Positions 8,068 through 15,467 of a stretch of DNA of 38,396 bases are shown one piece after another. The notes under the pieces were generated by a model. The model had not been told where the DNA came from. It was given only the letters and a program-made list of their open reading frames with translations, and did not search any database. The stretch's first letter is position 1; every line of letters starts with the position of its first letter. Source of the stretch: a virus; the IMG/VR virus record IMGVR_UViG_3300011116_001020, positions 1 through 38,396 of that record. One strand, given 5' to 3'. Position numbers and translations under genes: made by a program.

Positions 8068-8096
8068 TTGTCAATAGACTTAATCAAGATTTTATG
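8068..8096 (+). promoter_or_regulatory. Possible divergent promoter region (HTH gene / HNH gene)
   Basis: On the plus strand TTGTCA (8068-8073) lies 17 bases before TTTATG (8091-8096). The same bases read on the minus strand as TTGACA, a perfect -35 hexamer pointing at the HTH gene, with a weak TAGGGT about 16 bases on. The overlapping divergent -35 boxes would be a natural target for the HTH protein. The -10 elements are poor, so this is tentative. Confidence 0.3.
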
Positions 8097-8147
8097 TCTT
8101 TAGCCAGCTGTCTTGAAATTAGAATAAGGTAACGGCAACCGAAGAGT

Positions 8148-8519
8148 ATGTTCAATTGTGAGCAGGAACCCCTTTCTCTCCTCATTGAATTAACTCCTAA
8201 ATTGGCAAAGAAGCGTTACCGTCAATCTATATATGATGCCTGGGATCACAAGTGTGGATATTGCGAAGAACAGGCCACATCCCTGGATCACATTGTCCCA
8301 AGGTTTCGTTCTGGTTCCAGTAATAGAAATAATCTCCTGCCTTGCTGCAAGCGATGCAATGCAAACAAAGCCAGCAGCAAGATGGAAGACTGGTACCAAC
8401 AACAGGATTATTTCACTACTGTACGCATGAATAAAATTCAAGCCTGGATGCAGCTTGGTACCATTGAACAGATTGATTATAATACTGAAACGGCCCTCGG
8501 TTTATTTGCAGCTGGATAA
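8148..8519 (+). CDS. HNH endonuclease
   Basis: This 123-residue protein shows a compact HNH nuclease core. A zinc pair at C36 and C39 (CGYC) is followed by SLDHIVPRF with D47 and H48, then RNNLLPCCKRCNANKAS with the second Cys pair and the Asn/His-type helix. This is the free-standing McrA-like HNH type often found as a homing endonuclease in phages. It overlaps the next gene by one base (TAATG), so it is now part of that message. It and the antisense HTH gene interrupt the structural block, consistent with a later insertion. Confidence 0.85.
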   Translation: MFNCEQEPLSLLIELTPKLAKKRYRQSIYDAWDHKCGYCEEQATSLDHIVPRFRSGSSNRNNLLPCCKRCNANKASSKMEDWYQQQDYFTTVRMNKIQAWMQLGTIEQIDYNTETALGLFAAG

Positions 8520-11251
8520 TGGCACTTACGTATGACCCTGCCGCAAGAAAGTGGAACGCAACCCAAGAAAAGACAGATTATCCTACAAATTTGCAAACTG
8601 ATCTTCCTTATTCGGAACAGCTTCCGGTGTGGGTAAAGACTGGAACCCGCACCTATACAATAAAAGATCGAACCGAGACAGCACCAGACATTAAAGACGT
8701 TGCAGTATCACCAACAATTCCAGGGCCAGAATGGACCAGGGCAAATGGAACTCTTCCAATTAACTACACGGAAAAAGACCTAGACAATTTAACTGTTAGT
8801 TTTAATTACAATTACTACGGGAATCAAGTACCAGTAACTTTAGCCCTGCCCAAAGATGAAGTAGCAACCAAGGCATATAGCCTTGGCCGAACCTATCTAA
8901 ATAATAAACAAAGAAATGAATTAAACCAAAAAACAAATCAAGAAAATGAAGAACAAAACATTAAAAACACTAACAAGAATAATGCCTACAACACCGTACT
9001 TGCTACTGCTAACTCAACGTCGGGAGGTGATTATACAACGCAAAGGGAACAGATCAGAAAGCTTCAAGGCATTGATGACACTACGAAGCAACGGCTAGAA
9101 GATTATTACAAGATCTTTTATCGGACGGAAAAGTTACAGCCATGGGATGAGAGGCTTGGAGCTAAACCTCCATATGGCGACTTTGATCCTAAGTATTACA
9201 AGTCAATTAATCCAGATATAGCCGAGAAGTGGAAATTAGCAGTAGCTAATGATGATATTGACATAACTGAACGCTACTCAGAGAATAGTTATTATCTTCA
9301 GCATTACACAAATCAGGGCAAACCCGCTGGGATGCGTGGTAATGCAGCAGAAGAAACAACAGCTGCAAATCAATACTTAGAACGTAAGCCAACTGATGCA
9401 GATATTCAGGCAGCTCGTAGTATCCAACTTGGTTTAGATGCCAGCACGCAAACCAAAAGGATTATGTCAGTGCCACGGGTTGCTGCTGAGTGGGAGAAAG
9501 CAAAAGCAGGAGATGAATACTGGAAATCCCTTGCGAAAGAAAAGAACTTAGACCTAAGTAAGACTGATGATTTTGCTGCACTTTTTAGACTGTCGCAAAG
9601 ACCAGAAGATCAGCAGACCAGTTTTAATTACAATTTGAACGCTGGGTATGGTATTACTGAACTTGAAGATGCAGTCAACCAAGCAGTTGGTGCACGAGCA
9701 ACAGTAGAGGTCAAGAAATTTGGCGCACTGACTCAAAACGTACTAAAAGATACCATCGAGGAGATGAAGAAAGCCAAGCAGAAAGAACAAATGCTTAGTC
9801 TAATTAATGGCTTTGGTAGCTTTGGTGAGATAGCTAATATAAATAAAGACATTTCCAATATGATCCTTGGTGATTCAGGGGTTGGCGGCATCCTTTCTTT
9901 TGCAGGAGGAAACAAAGCTCAAGAAAGCCTGGAGAAAAGCCTGCAAGGAATTACTGGTATAAATAATAACGTCACATACAATTGGCAACAGTGGTTTGAT
10001 AACACACTCAAAGAAAAATACAACAAAGAAATTGAGCTTGGCTACAGTACAGACGAAGCAAAAGAAACAGTTAAAGTTGATGCAGAGTTTGCAAGAAACT
10101 TTATTGATAAGTATTTGAACCCAAGGTTTAATACATCACGCTCAATTAGTGAGTTCACTGAGTATCTAGATGTTCGGCAGAAAGAACAAAACCCGTTCCA
10201 GACGCAAGACATGTTGAATGCTGTTGCACTAGTAGCCAACTTGCGTGCAGACAAATACCTGTCTGATGTACAAAATACTCCTGATCGATTCTTTAACACT
10301 GACTTCTATTTCAACCCCACTGGAGACAAGGCAAGAGTTGATTCCTACTCTGAGCAAGCTAAAACAGTGTCAGAGGACTGGGAGAAAGCAAAATCAGGTG
10401 ATGAATACTGGGCATCTCAAGCCTATCGCTTTGGTGTTGATCTCAACGATAAAGAACAATTTGCAAAGATGCACTACCAGATCAAAGGCAGGGGCATGGG
10501 TTATGACCCGGCAGAAGACGTTCTAAATGCAGGAAAAGTTCAAGATGAAATTTATAACAAAATTCTGCCATCGTTAAAAGATGAGGCATTGAAGCAGGGT
10601 ACTGTCTTTGGTCAATTTATTACGCCAGAAGAATTTACAGATAAGATGCTCAAGGGTCTTGATCCAACAGATAAGACCACTTGGCAGGAAGCATTAAAGT
10701 CAGTTGGTCTTACAGATTTCAAAGGTACTATTGATGAGTTTAAAGATTATGTATCAGAGGCATTACGCACTGGTACCGCTCAAACGATACGTGAACAAAT
10801 CAAATACTTAAATGAGAAAGGTGAAAAGCCTACACAAGAGAAACTTGGCGTTGAGTACATTGAACGACCAGAAGATTACAAGCAAGATCAAATTAAAGGT
10901 GAAACTCAACTTTATAAAACGTTCCAGCAGGCTGGATATAAAGGCACAGAAGATGAGTTCTACACCAAATTTTTCCCTGACACAGACCGAACTGAACAGC
11001 AGTTACTTACTAAGGCGGGCACAAGTACCAACCTTGAACTGAAAGGACTTGATTTTAGTGATCCGTTTGCGTCACTCAGTACAGTTCAAGGGTTCTTTGA
11101 AGATGAAGACCAAGACTCGACTGATAGCTCTTCTGAGAAAGAGTCAGATATTTTTGGCTTAGGATTAGATGATGATGATTCGACTCAATACAAATCAAAG
11201 ACAGGTAGTCAAATCCTTGGTGAGTTTACGTCGATGTTTAAGGGGTTCTGA
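8519..11251 (+). CDS. Large virion-associated protein with internal repeats, 910 aa
   Basis: This is a 910-residue, highly charged, mainly helical soluble protein rich in Lys, Glu, Asn and Gln. Residues 222-233 (FDPKYYKSINPD) start a short module of the FDPxYYxxxNPD type seen in many phage and bacterial proteins. A second module occurs twice: WEKAKAGDEYW at residue 325 and WEKAKSGDEYW at 621, each followed by a similar helical stretch. The C-terminus is acidic (DEDQDSTDSSSEKESD). Length and helicity would fit a tail-tape-measure or internal ejection protein. Start ATG 8519 overlaps the HNH stop, and its stop overlaps the next start (ATGA). Confidence 0.75.
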   Translation: MALTYDPAARKWNATQEKTDYPTNLQTDLPYSEQLPVWVKTGTRTYTIKDRTETAPDIKDVAVSPTIPGPEWTRANGTLPINYTEKDLDNLTVSFNYNYYGNQVPVTLALPKDEVATKAYSLGRTYLNNKQRNELNQKTNQENEEQNIKNTNKNNAYNTVLATANSTSGGDYTTQREQIRKLQGIDDTTKQRLEDYYKIFYRTEKLQPWDERLGAKPPYGDFDPKYYKSINPDIAEKWKLAVANDDIDITERYSENSYYLQHYTNQGKPAGMRGNAAEETTAANQYLERKPTDADIQAARSIQLGLDASTQTKRIMSVPRVAAEWEKAKAGDEYWKSLAKEKNLDLSKTDDFAALFRLSQRPEDQQTSFNYNLNAGYGITELEDAVNQAVGARATVEVKKFGALTQNVLKDTIEEMKKAKQKEQMLSLINGFGSFGEIANINKDISNMILGDSGVGGILSFAGGNKAQESLEKSLQGITGINNNVTYNWQQWFDNTLKEKYNKEIELGYSTDEAKETVKVDAEFARNFIDKYLNPRFNTSRSISEFTEYLDVRQKEQNPFQTQDMLNAVALVANLRADKYLSDVQNTPDRFFNTDFYFNPTGDKARVDSYSEQAKTVSEDWEKAKSGDEYWASQAYRFGVDLNDKEQFAKMHYQIKGRGMGYDPAEDVLNAGKVQDEIYNKILPSLKDEALKQGTVFGQFITPEEFTDKMLKGLDPTDKTTWQEALKSVGLTDFKGTIDEFKDYVSEALRTGTAQTIREQIKYLNEKGEKPTQEKLGVEYIERPEDYKQDQIKGETQLYKTFQQAGYKGTEDEFYTKFFPDTDRTEQQLLTKAGTSTNLELKGLDFSDPFASLSTVQGFFEDEDQDSTDSSSEKESDIFGLGLDDDDSTQYKSKTGSQILGEFTSMFKGF

Positions 11252-11619
11252 TGTCAGACAAACGAAGAAAAGCTGCTAGTGCTGCCAAGTTACACAAGGA
11301 TTCCATGCCTTGTAACAAGCCTCAGAAGACACCTAATCATCCCACCAAGTCACATGTGGTTAAAGCATGCGAGGGTGGTCAAGAGAAGATCATTCATTTT
11401 GGACAGCAAGGAGTTTCTGGCAGCCCAAAGAAGGAGGGCGAATCTGAGTCATACCGCAAGCGGAGAGAAAGCTTTAAAGCAAGACATGCCAAAAATATTG
11501 CAAAAGGTAAAATGTCTGCTGCCTATTGGGCCGACCGCGTAAAATGGATGATTTTAAGTGGTATGATTGTTCCAGAGTTAATACACATATGCCTGCACGT
11601 TGGAACTACGTTGACGTAA
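11251..11619 (+). CDS. Conserved basic cyanophage protein, 122 aa
   Basis: The start overlaps the preceding stop (ATGA), so it is translationally coupled. The sequence is strongly basic and reads MPCNKPQKTPNHPTKSHVVK, ACEGGQEKIIHFGQQG, then FKARHAKNIAKGKMSAAYWADRVKW. From memory this matches a family that recurs in T4-like cyanophages and is usually annotated as hypothetical or virion-associated. In homologues I recall, the protein ends about at the VKW motif. Here 23 hydrophobic residues follow (MILSGMIVPELIHICLHVGTTLT), which may be a readthrough extension after loss of the usual stop. Function unknown. Confidence 0.7.
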   Translation: MSDKRRKAASAAKLHKDSMPCNKPQKTPNHPTKSHVVKACEGGQEKIIHFGQQGVSGSPKKEGESESYRKRRESFKARHAKNIAKGKMSAAYWADRVKWMILSGMIVPELIHICLHVGTTLT

Positions 11620-11634
11620 ATTGCTGTACTTGAC

Positions 11635-11760
11635 ATGGCAAAACCCAAAGCATCAGCAGTCATTAAGCTTGAATCCAAGCCCAAGCGCACACGTCAAGGT
11701 GACGGAAAAAATTCAAAAGCTAATCATGGCCGCAAATTAAGTCGCGGTCAAGGTAAATAA
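11635..11760 (+). CDS. Very small basic protein, 41 aa
   Basis: A 41-residue frame from ATG 11635 to TAA 11758-11760 reads MAKPKASAVIKLESKPK, TRQGDGKNSKANHGRKL, SRGQGK. The TRQG...K...RGQGK layout is one I recall from tiny conserved proteins in cyanophage tail regions. It is very basic and likely binds nucleic acid or acts in assembly. It falls between the basic 122-aa gene and the lysozyme, with no other gene possible there. Function unknown. Confidence 0.6.
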   Translation: MAKPKASAVIKLESKPKRTRQGDGKNSKANHGRKLSRGQGK

Positions 11761-11773
11761 AACGTGTATGATT

Positions 11774-11795
11774 GGGGATAGCAATTGTTATCCCC
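11774..11795 (+). promoter_or_regulatory. Hairpin abutting the lysozyme start codon
   Basis: GGGGATA (11774-11780) pairs with TATCCCC (11789-11795), and the inner CAATTG can extend the fold. The 3' arm ends on the base before ATG 11796. The fold would occlude the initiation region of the endolysin gene, and no T-run follows. Confidence 0.6.
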
Positions 11796-12455
11796 ATGGC
11801 TGATTTTACACATGCCATTAACTTAATCCGAAAGTATGAGGGATTTAGTGAAAAAGCATGTCCAGATTTAACCACTGGTGCAGAGCCATACACAATCGGC
11901 TATGGAACTCAATACTACCCAGATGGCTCACCTGTAAAACGTGGTCAGTTTTGCAGTAAAGAAAAAGCCTTGGAATATTTGTTCCACGAAGTTCAAATCA
12001 TTGATAATCAGCTATCTAAATTGAATCTTGGCTTAGATGACTGTATGCGTCAGTCGTTGATCTCCTTTGTTCACTCCATTGGTTGGGAACCTTTTCTTTA
12101 CAGTGAGATTATCGATGCCATTGAGAATGAAGACTTTTGTGCAGCGACGGAGAACATGGCTGGTTGGGTTTTTGACTCGTATCACAAAGTCATTGGGGGC
12201 TTGCTTGATAGACGTCGAGAAGAAATCAAATTATTTTTGGCAGATATTGATACAAATCCCTGGGCATCAACTGCCATCTTATTGAGAGCGTTTCGCAATT
12301 ATGTTGCTGCTGATCATCAGGTCAGAGCAATTAGAAAGCTGGAAGAAGCAATAAGCCCTTATCACCTGGCAGAGTTTGCCAATGCTTTTGGTATGGACCA
12401 GCCAGGTTGGTTTGATTTTGACTGCGATGATGCCGGCGTTGTATTCAACAGCTAG
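11796..12455 (+). CDS. Endolysin, GH24 (T4-type) lysozyme
   Basis: I choose ATG 11796 (MADFTHAINLIRKYEGFS) over an upstream TTG at 11772, because GH24 proteins start with this helix and the TTG lies inside a hairpin. The active-site Glu is E15 in RKYEGFS, followed by YTIGYGT, as in phage T4 and lambdoid lysozymes that cut the glycan chain of peptidoglycan. The remaining 130 residues form the helical lobe (DCMRQSLISFVHSIGWEPF) and an extra C-terminal tail. There is no signal peptide, so release would need a holin; none is certain here. A hairpin directly before the start suggests translational control. Confidence 0.9.
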   Translation: MADFTHAINLIRKYEGFSEKACPDLTTGAEPYTIGYGTQYYPDGSPVKRGQFCSKEKALEYLFHEVQIIDNQLSKLNLGLDDCMRQSLISFVHSIGWEPFLYSEIIDAIENEDFCAATENMAGWVFDSYHKVIGGLLDRRREEIKLFLADIDTNPWASTAILLRAFRNYVAADHQVRAIRKLEEAISPYHLAEFANAFGMDQPGWFDFDCDDAGVVFNS

Positions 12456-12479
12456 CATTAGAATAATTGCAACGAATGC

Positions 12480-12794
12480 ATGAAGACCGGGATGGAAAGG
12501 TCAGCTGAAGCCCGTGAGTTTGAGTTGCCTTTAGAGCTGCAGTTCTCCATGCGTAAAGCAGAGCTTGCTGCCCACGAAATGACATGGGAAGAACTGTTGT
12601 GCGCATTATTGAACCTCTACCACCAGCGCATGATGGAATGGTATGCAATCAAAGATATTCTTGCAGCTGAGAACATCGAGCTTGATTGGGATATTCCAAC
12701 CGACATTGAATTAGAACAACTCGCCGCCGCCTGTATGGACGACGACGAGGATGATGATGACGAATACGAAGAGGATCAGCTCCAGCCTTTCTGA
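12480..12794 (+). CDS. NblA-like phycobilisome degradation protein (candidate), 104 aa
   Basis: Residues 15-61 align without gaps to the NblA pattern as I recall it: FELPLELQFSMR matches FEL..E.EF.LR, AAHEMTWEE matches AEEMT.[DE]Q, and a Met-rich helix ending AIKDIL matches VI+DLL. NblA is a small helical adaptor that binds phycobiliproteins and the ClpC protease and triggers phycobilisome breakdown; freshwater phages such as Ma-LMM01 carry it. This protein is longer than the usual ~60 residues, with a C-terminal Asp/Glu tract (residues 87-98). It follows the lysozyme by 24 bases. The start is ATG 12480; ATG 12492 is possible. The assignment rests on a by-eye alignment and needs a profile search. 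Confidence 0.55.
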   Translation: MKTGMERSAEAREFELPLELQFSMRKAELAAHEMTWEELLCALLNLYHQRMMEWYAIKDILAAENIELDWDIPTDIELEQLAAACMDDDEDDDDEYEEDQLQPF

Positions 12795-12798
12795 GCTA

Positions 12799-13317
12799 CT
12801 AAATCTCTGCTTCATCAAATTCAATAAGTCGGTTTAGATACCACTGAGCTTTTTTCAGTGATTCTGTACCGCCTTTGCTGCGTTCGCGCCAGTTGTATTT
12901 TGCAATGTTCCCTTTCAAGTAACCACGGAACTCCTCCCTGGTAAGCTGGGCCTCAATTGCCTCAATACACTCGATAGTGCCTGCAGCAGTGTAATGGGAA
13001 GGATGATTAACTACATCTTCTTCCGCAAGATCTTGAGGGGAAATAACTGAGGTTAAGTCAAGTGGTTTGGTAGTGAGCCAGGGCACTGGACATACACCAT
13101 CCTTGCAGCCTGAGTCATCCGTCAGCGGCGTAAACCACGGCGCTTTTGTGACATCTCGATCATCTCCTGATTGGGTGCCCCCAGGTCCAGCACTAACGCC
13201 TTGGGTTTTGGTGACGCCCCCATCTCCAGGCCCTCCTCCATCGAAGGAATGTACCCCGTCATTCCAGGACGTTGCCCCTCGAGATGCAGTGGATTCCTCT
13301 CCAGACCCTGCTCGCAT
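12799..13317 (-). CDS. DUF3310 protein (phage nucleotide-metabolism associated)
   Basis: The last 70 residues are a clear DUF3310 domain: VVNHPSHYTAAGTIECIEAI, then EEFRGYLKGNIAKYNWRERSKGGTESLKKAQWYLNRLI. This family is common in tailed phages and sits with nucleotide metabolism genes; its activity is not well defined. Residues 1-95 are Gly/Ser/Asp-rich and look disordered. The stretch 13122-13317 also lies in another open frame on the same strand, so the true start is uncertain: ATG 13317 gives 172 aa, while GTG 13086 gives a 95-aa protein close to the usual domain size. It converges on the NblA-like gene with a 4-base gap. Confidence 0.85.
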   Translation of the reverse strand: MRAGSGEESTASRGATSWNDGVHSFDGGGPGDGGVTKTQGVSAGPGGTQSGDDRDVTKAPWFTPLTDDSGCKDGVCPVPWLTTKPLDLTSVISPQDLAEEDVVNHPSHYTAAGTIECIEAIEAQLTREEFRGYLKGNIAKYNWRERSKGGTESLKKAQWYLNRLIEFDEAEI

Positions 13318-13511
13318 GCTGTCAAACCACGGTTGTATTGATCATACAGCGGAACGTCGTTTTTTTCATTATCGAGACCAGCTCCAAAATCTTCTTCTGA
13401 CAAACAACGACACTTCACTTCATCTTGGATGAAGCTATCTAAAAATCCTGCGGCGCCATGCATGGCGAGTACCAGTTGATTTACTGCTTCTACAATGATA
13501 CTATGGCACAA
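13122..13511 (-). CDS. Unknown protein, 129 aa (overlaps DUF3310 gene)
   Basis: This frame begins at ATG 13511 or ATG 13463 and reads as a plausible protein: VNQLVLAMHGAAGFLDSFIQ, then LSEEDFGAGLDNEK and VPLYDQYNRGL. Amino-acid use is natural throughout, unlike the Gly/Ser-rich product of the competing frame. It overlaps the longer version of the DUF3310 gene by 196 bases, so probably only one of the two is used over that stretch. If this gene is real, DUF3310 would start at GTG 13086, 35 bases after this stop. No family is recognised. Confidence 0.45.
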   Translation of the reverse strand: MCHSIIVEAVNQLVLAMHGAAGFLDSFIQDEVKCRCLSEEDFGAGLDNEKNDVPLYDQYNRGLTACEQGLERNPLHLEGQRPGMTGYIPSMEEGLEMGASPKPKALVLDLGAPNQEMIEMSQKRRGLRR

Positions 13512-13877
13512 TTCTTTGATCCTACTTACGATCCGACCCGAGACGCTGGCACGTCAGGAGCTGAAGTATCTGATCTAAGACCTGAGCAGGCGTATGACAC
13601 AGATATGCGTCGTATCCCCCAGGAGGACCGCAGAGCCGCTGAGTCGGTCAACGACAACCAGGGGCGCGTAGCGAAGTTCATGCGGGCTGCCAGGACCGCT
13701 GGAGCCTACAGACAAAGAGCTGGCATTGCTGAGCCGACCATCCGTGGACGCACTCCAAGATCAGAAGCAACCATCGATGGTGTAGCTCTGCCAAGCACTG
13801 GTGACTCAGGTGGGCGCACCGGTAGTGTTGGTTACGCCCGAAAACCCAAACCAAACTTTGGTAAACAGTTTGTCTAG
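13503..13877 (+). CDS. Unknown Arg-rich protein, 124 aa
   Basis: This gene starts at ATG 13503 (MAQFFDPTYDPTRDAG). A longer in-frame start at 13458 would add residues overlapping the divergent gene. The protein is polar and Arg/Gly/Ala-rich, with the basic helix VAKFMRAARTAGAYRQRAG and a disordered end (SVGYARKPKPNFGKQFV). Composition suggests a small DNA-binding or virion protein. It lies alone on the plus strand within a minus-strand cassette and its 3' end overlaps dcd by 4 bases. No family is recognised. Confidence 0.6.
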   Translation: MAQFFDPTYDPTRDAGTSGAEVSDLRPEQAYDTDMRRIPQEDRRAAESVNDNQGRVAKFMRAARTAGAYRQRAGIAEPTIRGRTPRSEATIDGVALPSTGDSGGRTGSVGYARKPKPNFGKQFV

Positions 13878-14461
13878 ACCTGGGACAGCACAACATTCAT
13901 TGGCTGACCTTGGTACTTACCCTTGCGATCTTGGTAGCTTACTTCGCAGGGATTACCACGGTAAAACAGCAGTTGCGTGATGCCCTCATTGGCGTAAATG
14001 CGATTGAAAAGACCGGTGCAATTACTGATTTCTAAGGTGAGATAGCCTTGCCACATGCTTTCGGCTGGTGTAATATTTACCAAGATTCCCGATCGGGCAT
14101 ACGTAGATTTGCCGACTGCAACAACGGTCACATCCCGTGGAAGATTTAAGCATTCCATTGCTACACCAAGGCAATACCCATAGGGCGGAATCAAAAAGTA
14201 CTGCCCTTTCTCGTCTTCTAGTAATTCAGTAGGCCTATGGATATCTGCATCAAAAGCCTTAGGATCACAGTCACCGGCCTGGATCTTACCAACAACTAAG
14301 CACTGTTTAGGGGACAGCCGAATATCATACCCATAAGAACTCAAGCCATAGCTCAGCAGCTTGCGTCCATCTTCCTTGCTGACCAAATGATCAACAAAAG
14401 GTGAAATCATACCCTCTTTAAGGGCAAGCTCACGAATTTCCCAATCAGCAAGAACGCTCAT
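13874..14461 (-). CDS. dcd: dCTP deaminase
   Basis: This 195-residue protein matches dCTP deaminase, which converts dCTP to dUTP and feeds dTTP synthesis. Visible motifs are SSYGYDIRLSP (41-51), PPYGYCLGVAMECLNLP, GKSTYARSG with S119 and R123, and GYLTLEISN with the catalytic Glu at 144. Length equals that of the bacterial trimeric enzyme. A bifunctional dCTP deaminase/dUTPase cannot be excluded by eye. It sits with DUF3310 and a methyltransferase-like gene in a minus-strand nucleotide/DNA cassette. Phages use such genes to supply thymidine nucleotides beyond the host pool. Confidence 0.9.
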   Translation of the reverse strand: MSVLADWEIRELALKEGMISPFVDHLVSKEDGRKLLSYGLSSYGYDIRLSPKQCLVVGKIQAGDCDPKAFDADIHRPTELLEDEKGQYFLIPPYGYCLGVAMECLNLPRDVTVVAVGKSTYARSGILVNITPAESMWQGYLTLEISNCTGLFNRIYANEGITQLLFYRGNPCEVSYQDRKGKYQGQPMNVVLSQV

Positions 14462-14493
14462 AACACCGTTTCATCAGCTTCACTATAGGGAAT

Positions 14494-15084
14494 TTACCTG
14501 ATGATGCGACCACGATCCCTGTAGATTTTCTCAAATCTTTCGGTGCAATTTTCCACGTCATCAACAGGGGGCAGATACACTAGCATCGATGTGCAAGTTT
14601 TGTTTAGCTTCACTTTTCCTTCCGTTCTTAGCCATAGGGTTGGGGCAGTGTGCAATACACACATAGGAAAATCAAAGATCTTTGGTTCGTATCGAATCAT
14701 GTCAGGGCAGTTGGCAAAATACAAACCCTGCTTAATTTCTTGCGCCATCCACTTTTTGTATAGCGTGCGAAACCAAACTGCATAGGAAGAGACCAGTGTT
14801 GGTGATGCGCCACTCCTGGTTTTTTTCCAACGTTGATTAGCTTTTTCCCAGAAGTAAACACCGTTTGGAGGAAAGAGATAAACGTTGCCAAACCACTGCT
14901 GATCATTAAGACCATCCTTGGTTGGTGTATAGTACTCAGTCGCATTGACATACGTATTGGCAAGATCTGAACTTGCTGGATCAAGGTCGATGTTACCCAG
15001 TAATTCATGAGCAGCAATCAACAGGTCACGACTGGTGATGTACTCCCAATCTTCTCTGGCTTGTAGTTGTGGATGCTTTGCCAT
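14494..15084 (-). CDS. Dam-type DNA N6-adenine methyltransferase-like protein, altered motif IV
   Basis: This 196-residue protein resembles the phage Dam family (PF05869): EDWEYITSRDLL, then GNIDLDPASSDLANTYVNA (D33-LDPAS), TPTKDGLNDQQWFGNVYL, and a C-terminal part with YFANCPDMIRYEPKIFDFP. In active N6-adenine enzymes the catalytic motif after NVY/F is N/D-P-P-Y/F/W; here it is F71-P72-P73-N74. Both the polar first residue and the aromatic last residue are replaced. Either the enzyme has changed mechanism, or it is inactive and kept for binding DNA or SAM. Its start overlaps the upstream stop by one base (TAATG). Confidence 0.8.
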   Translation of the reverse strand: MAKHPQLQAREDWEYITSRDLLIAAHELLGNIDLDPASSDLANTYVNATEYYTPTKDGLNDQQWFGNVYLFPPNGVYFWEKANQRWKKTRSGASPTLVSSYAVWFRTLYKKWMAQEIKQGLYFANCPDMIRYEPKIFDFPMCVLHTAPTLWLRTEGKVKLNKTCTSMLVYLPPVDDVENCTERFEKIYRDRGRIIR

Positions 15085-15467
15085 TACTTTTCCGTGACTT
15101 TGTTGTATTCAACTTCCAGGTAGCGGATTCCATCTGCATCGTTGATGATGTATCCAGCTTTTTCTGTTGGATCAATCTTTTGTGCTGCTTCCAAGATCCG
15201 CCGGAATGTCTCAGCTAGATCACCGTTATTTTCGCGTTCAGCAGACTCTTGGGCGGAATGCAGCTCTTCAAGTGTCAAAAAGAACATCGATCGTGTGTTC
15301 TGTGGCTCAAACACCATGACACCCGAGCCTTCTGCATCCCACATTTTGCAGTAATGTTGCCCCATATCACCAAGAATTAGCTTTATGGTGGCATCAAGCA
15401 TCTTGGCTTTTGTTGCGTCAAGCTCTGGTCCAATCACAGAAGCGATCAGTTTCTCACGTCTACTCAT
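15084..15467 (-). CDS. Unknown protein, 127 aa
   Basis: I start this at ATG 15467 (MSRREKLIASVIGPELDATK), which overlaps the upstream stop by a few bases. The more distal start at 15530 would overlap that gene by 70 bases. The protein is soluble, acidic and mixed alpha/beta: MLDATIKLILGDMGQHYC, then GSGVMVFEPQNTRSMFFLTL and a helix around ESAERENNGDLAETFRRIL. No motif is recognised. It is translated just ahead of the Dam-like gene and shares its operon, so a role in DNA or nucleotide handling is likely but unproven. Confidence 0.7.
   Translation of the reverse strand: MSRREKLIASVIGPELDATKAKMLDATIKLILGDMGQHYCKMWDAEGSGVMVFEPQNTRSMFFLTLEELHSAQESAERENNGDLAETFRRILEAAQKIDPTEKAGYIINDADGIRYLEVEYNKVTEK

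Noticed and set aside
13454-13467. 14-base palindrome CGCCATGCATGGCG as an operator
   Set aside because: It lies in a possible coding region, occurs once and has no promoter hexamers around it.
13499-13504. TACTAT with TTGATT 17 bases upstream as a promoter for the gene at 13503
   Set aside because: The -10 box overlaps the start codon, so the message would start inside the gene.
14468-14490. CACTATAGGGA, as in the core of a T7 promoter, on the plus strand
   Set aside because: Only about half the upstream promoter bases match, it points antisense into minus-strand genes, and no second copy is seen in the window.
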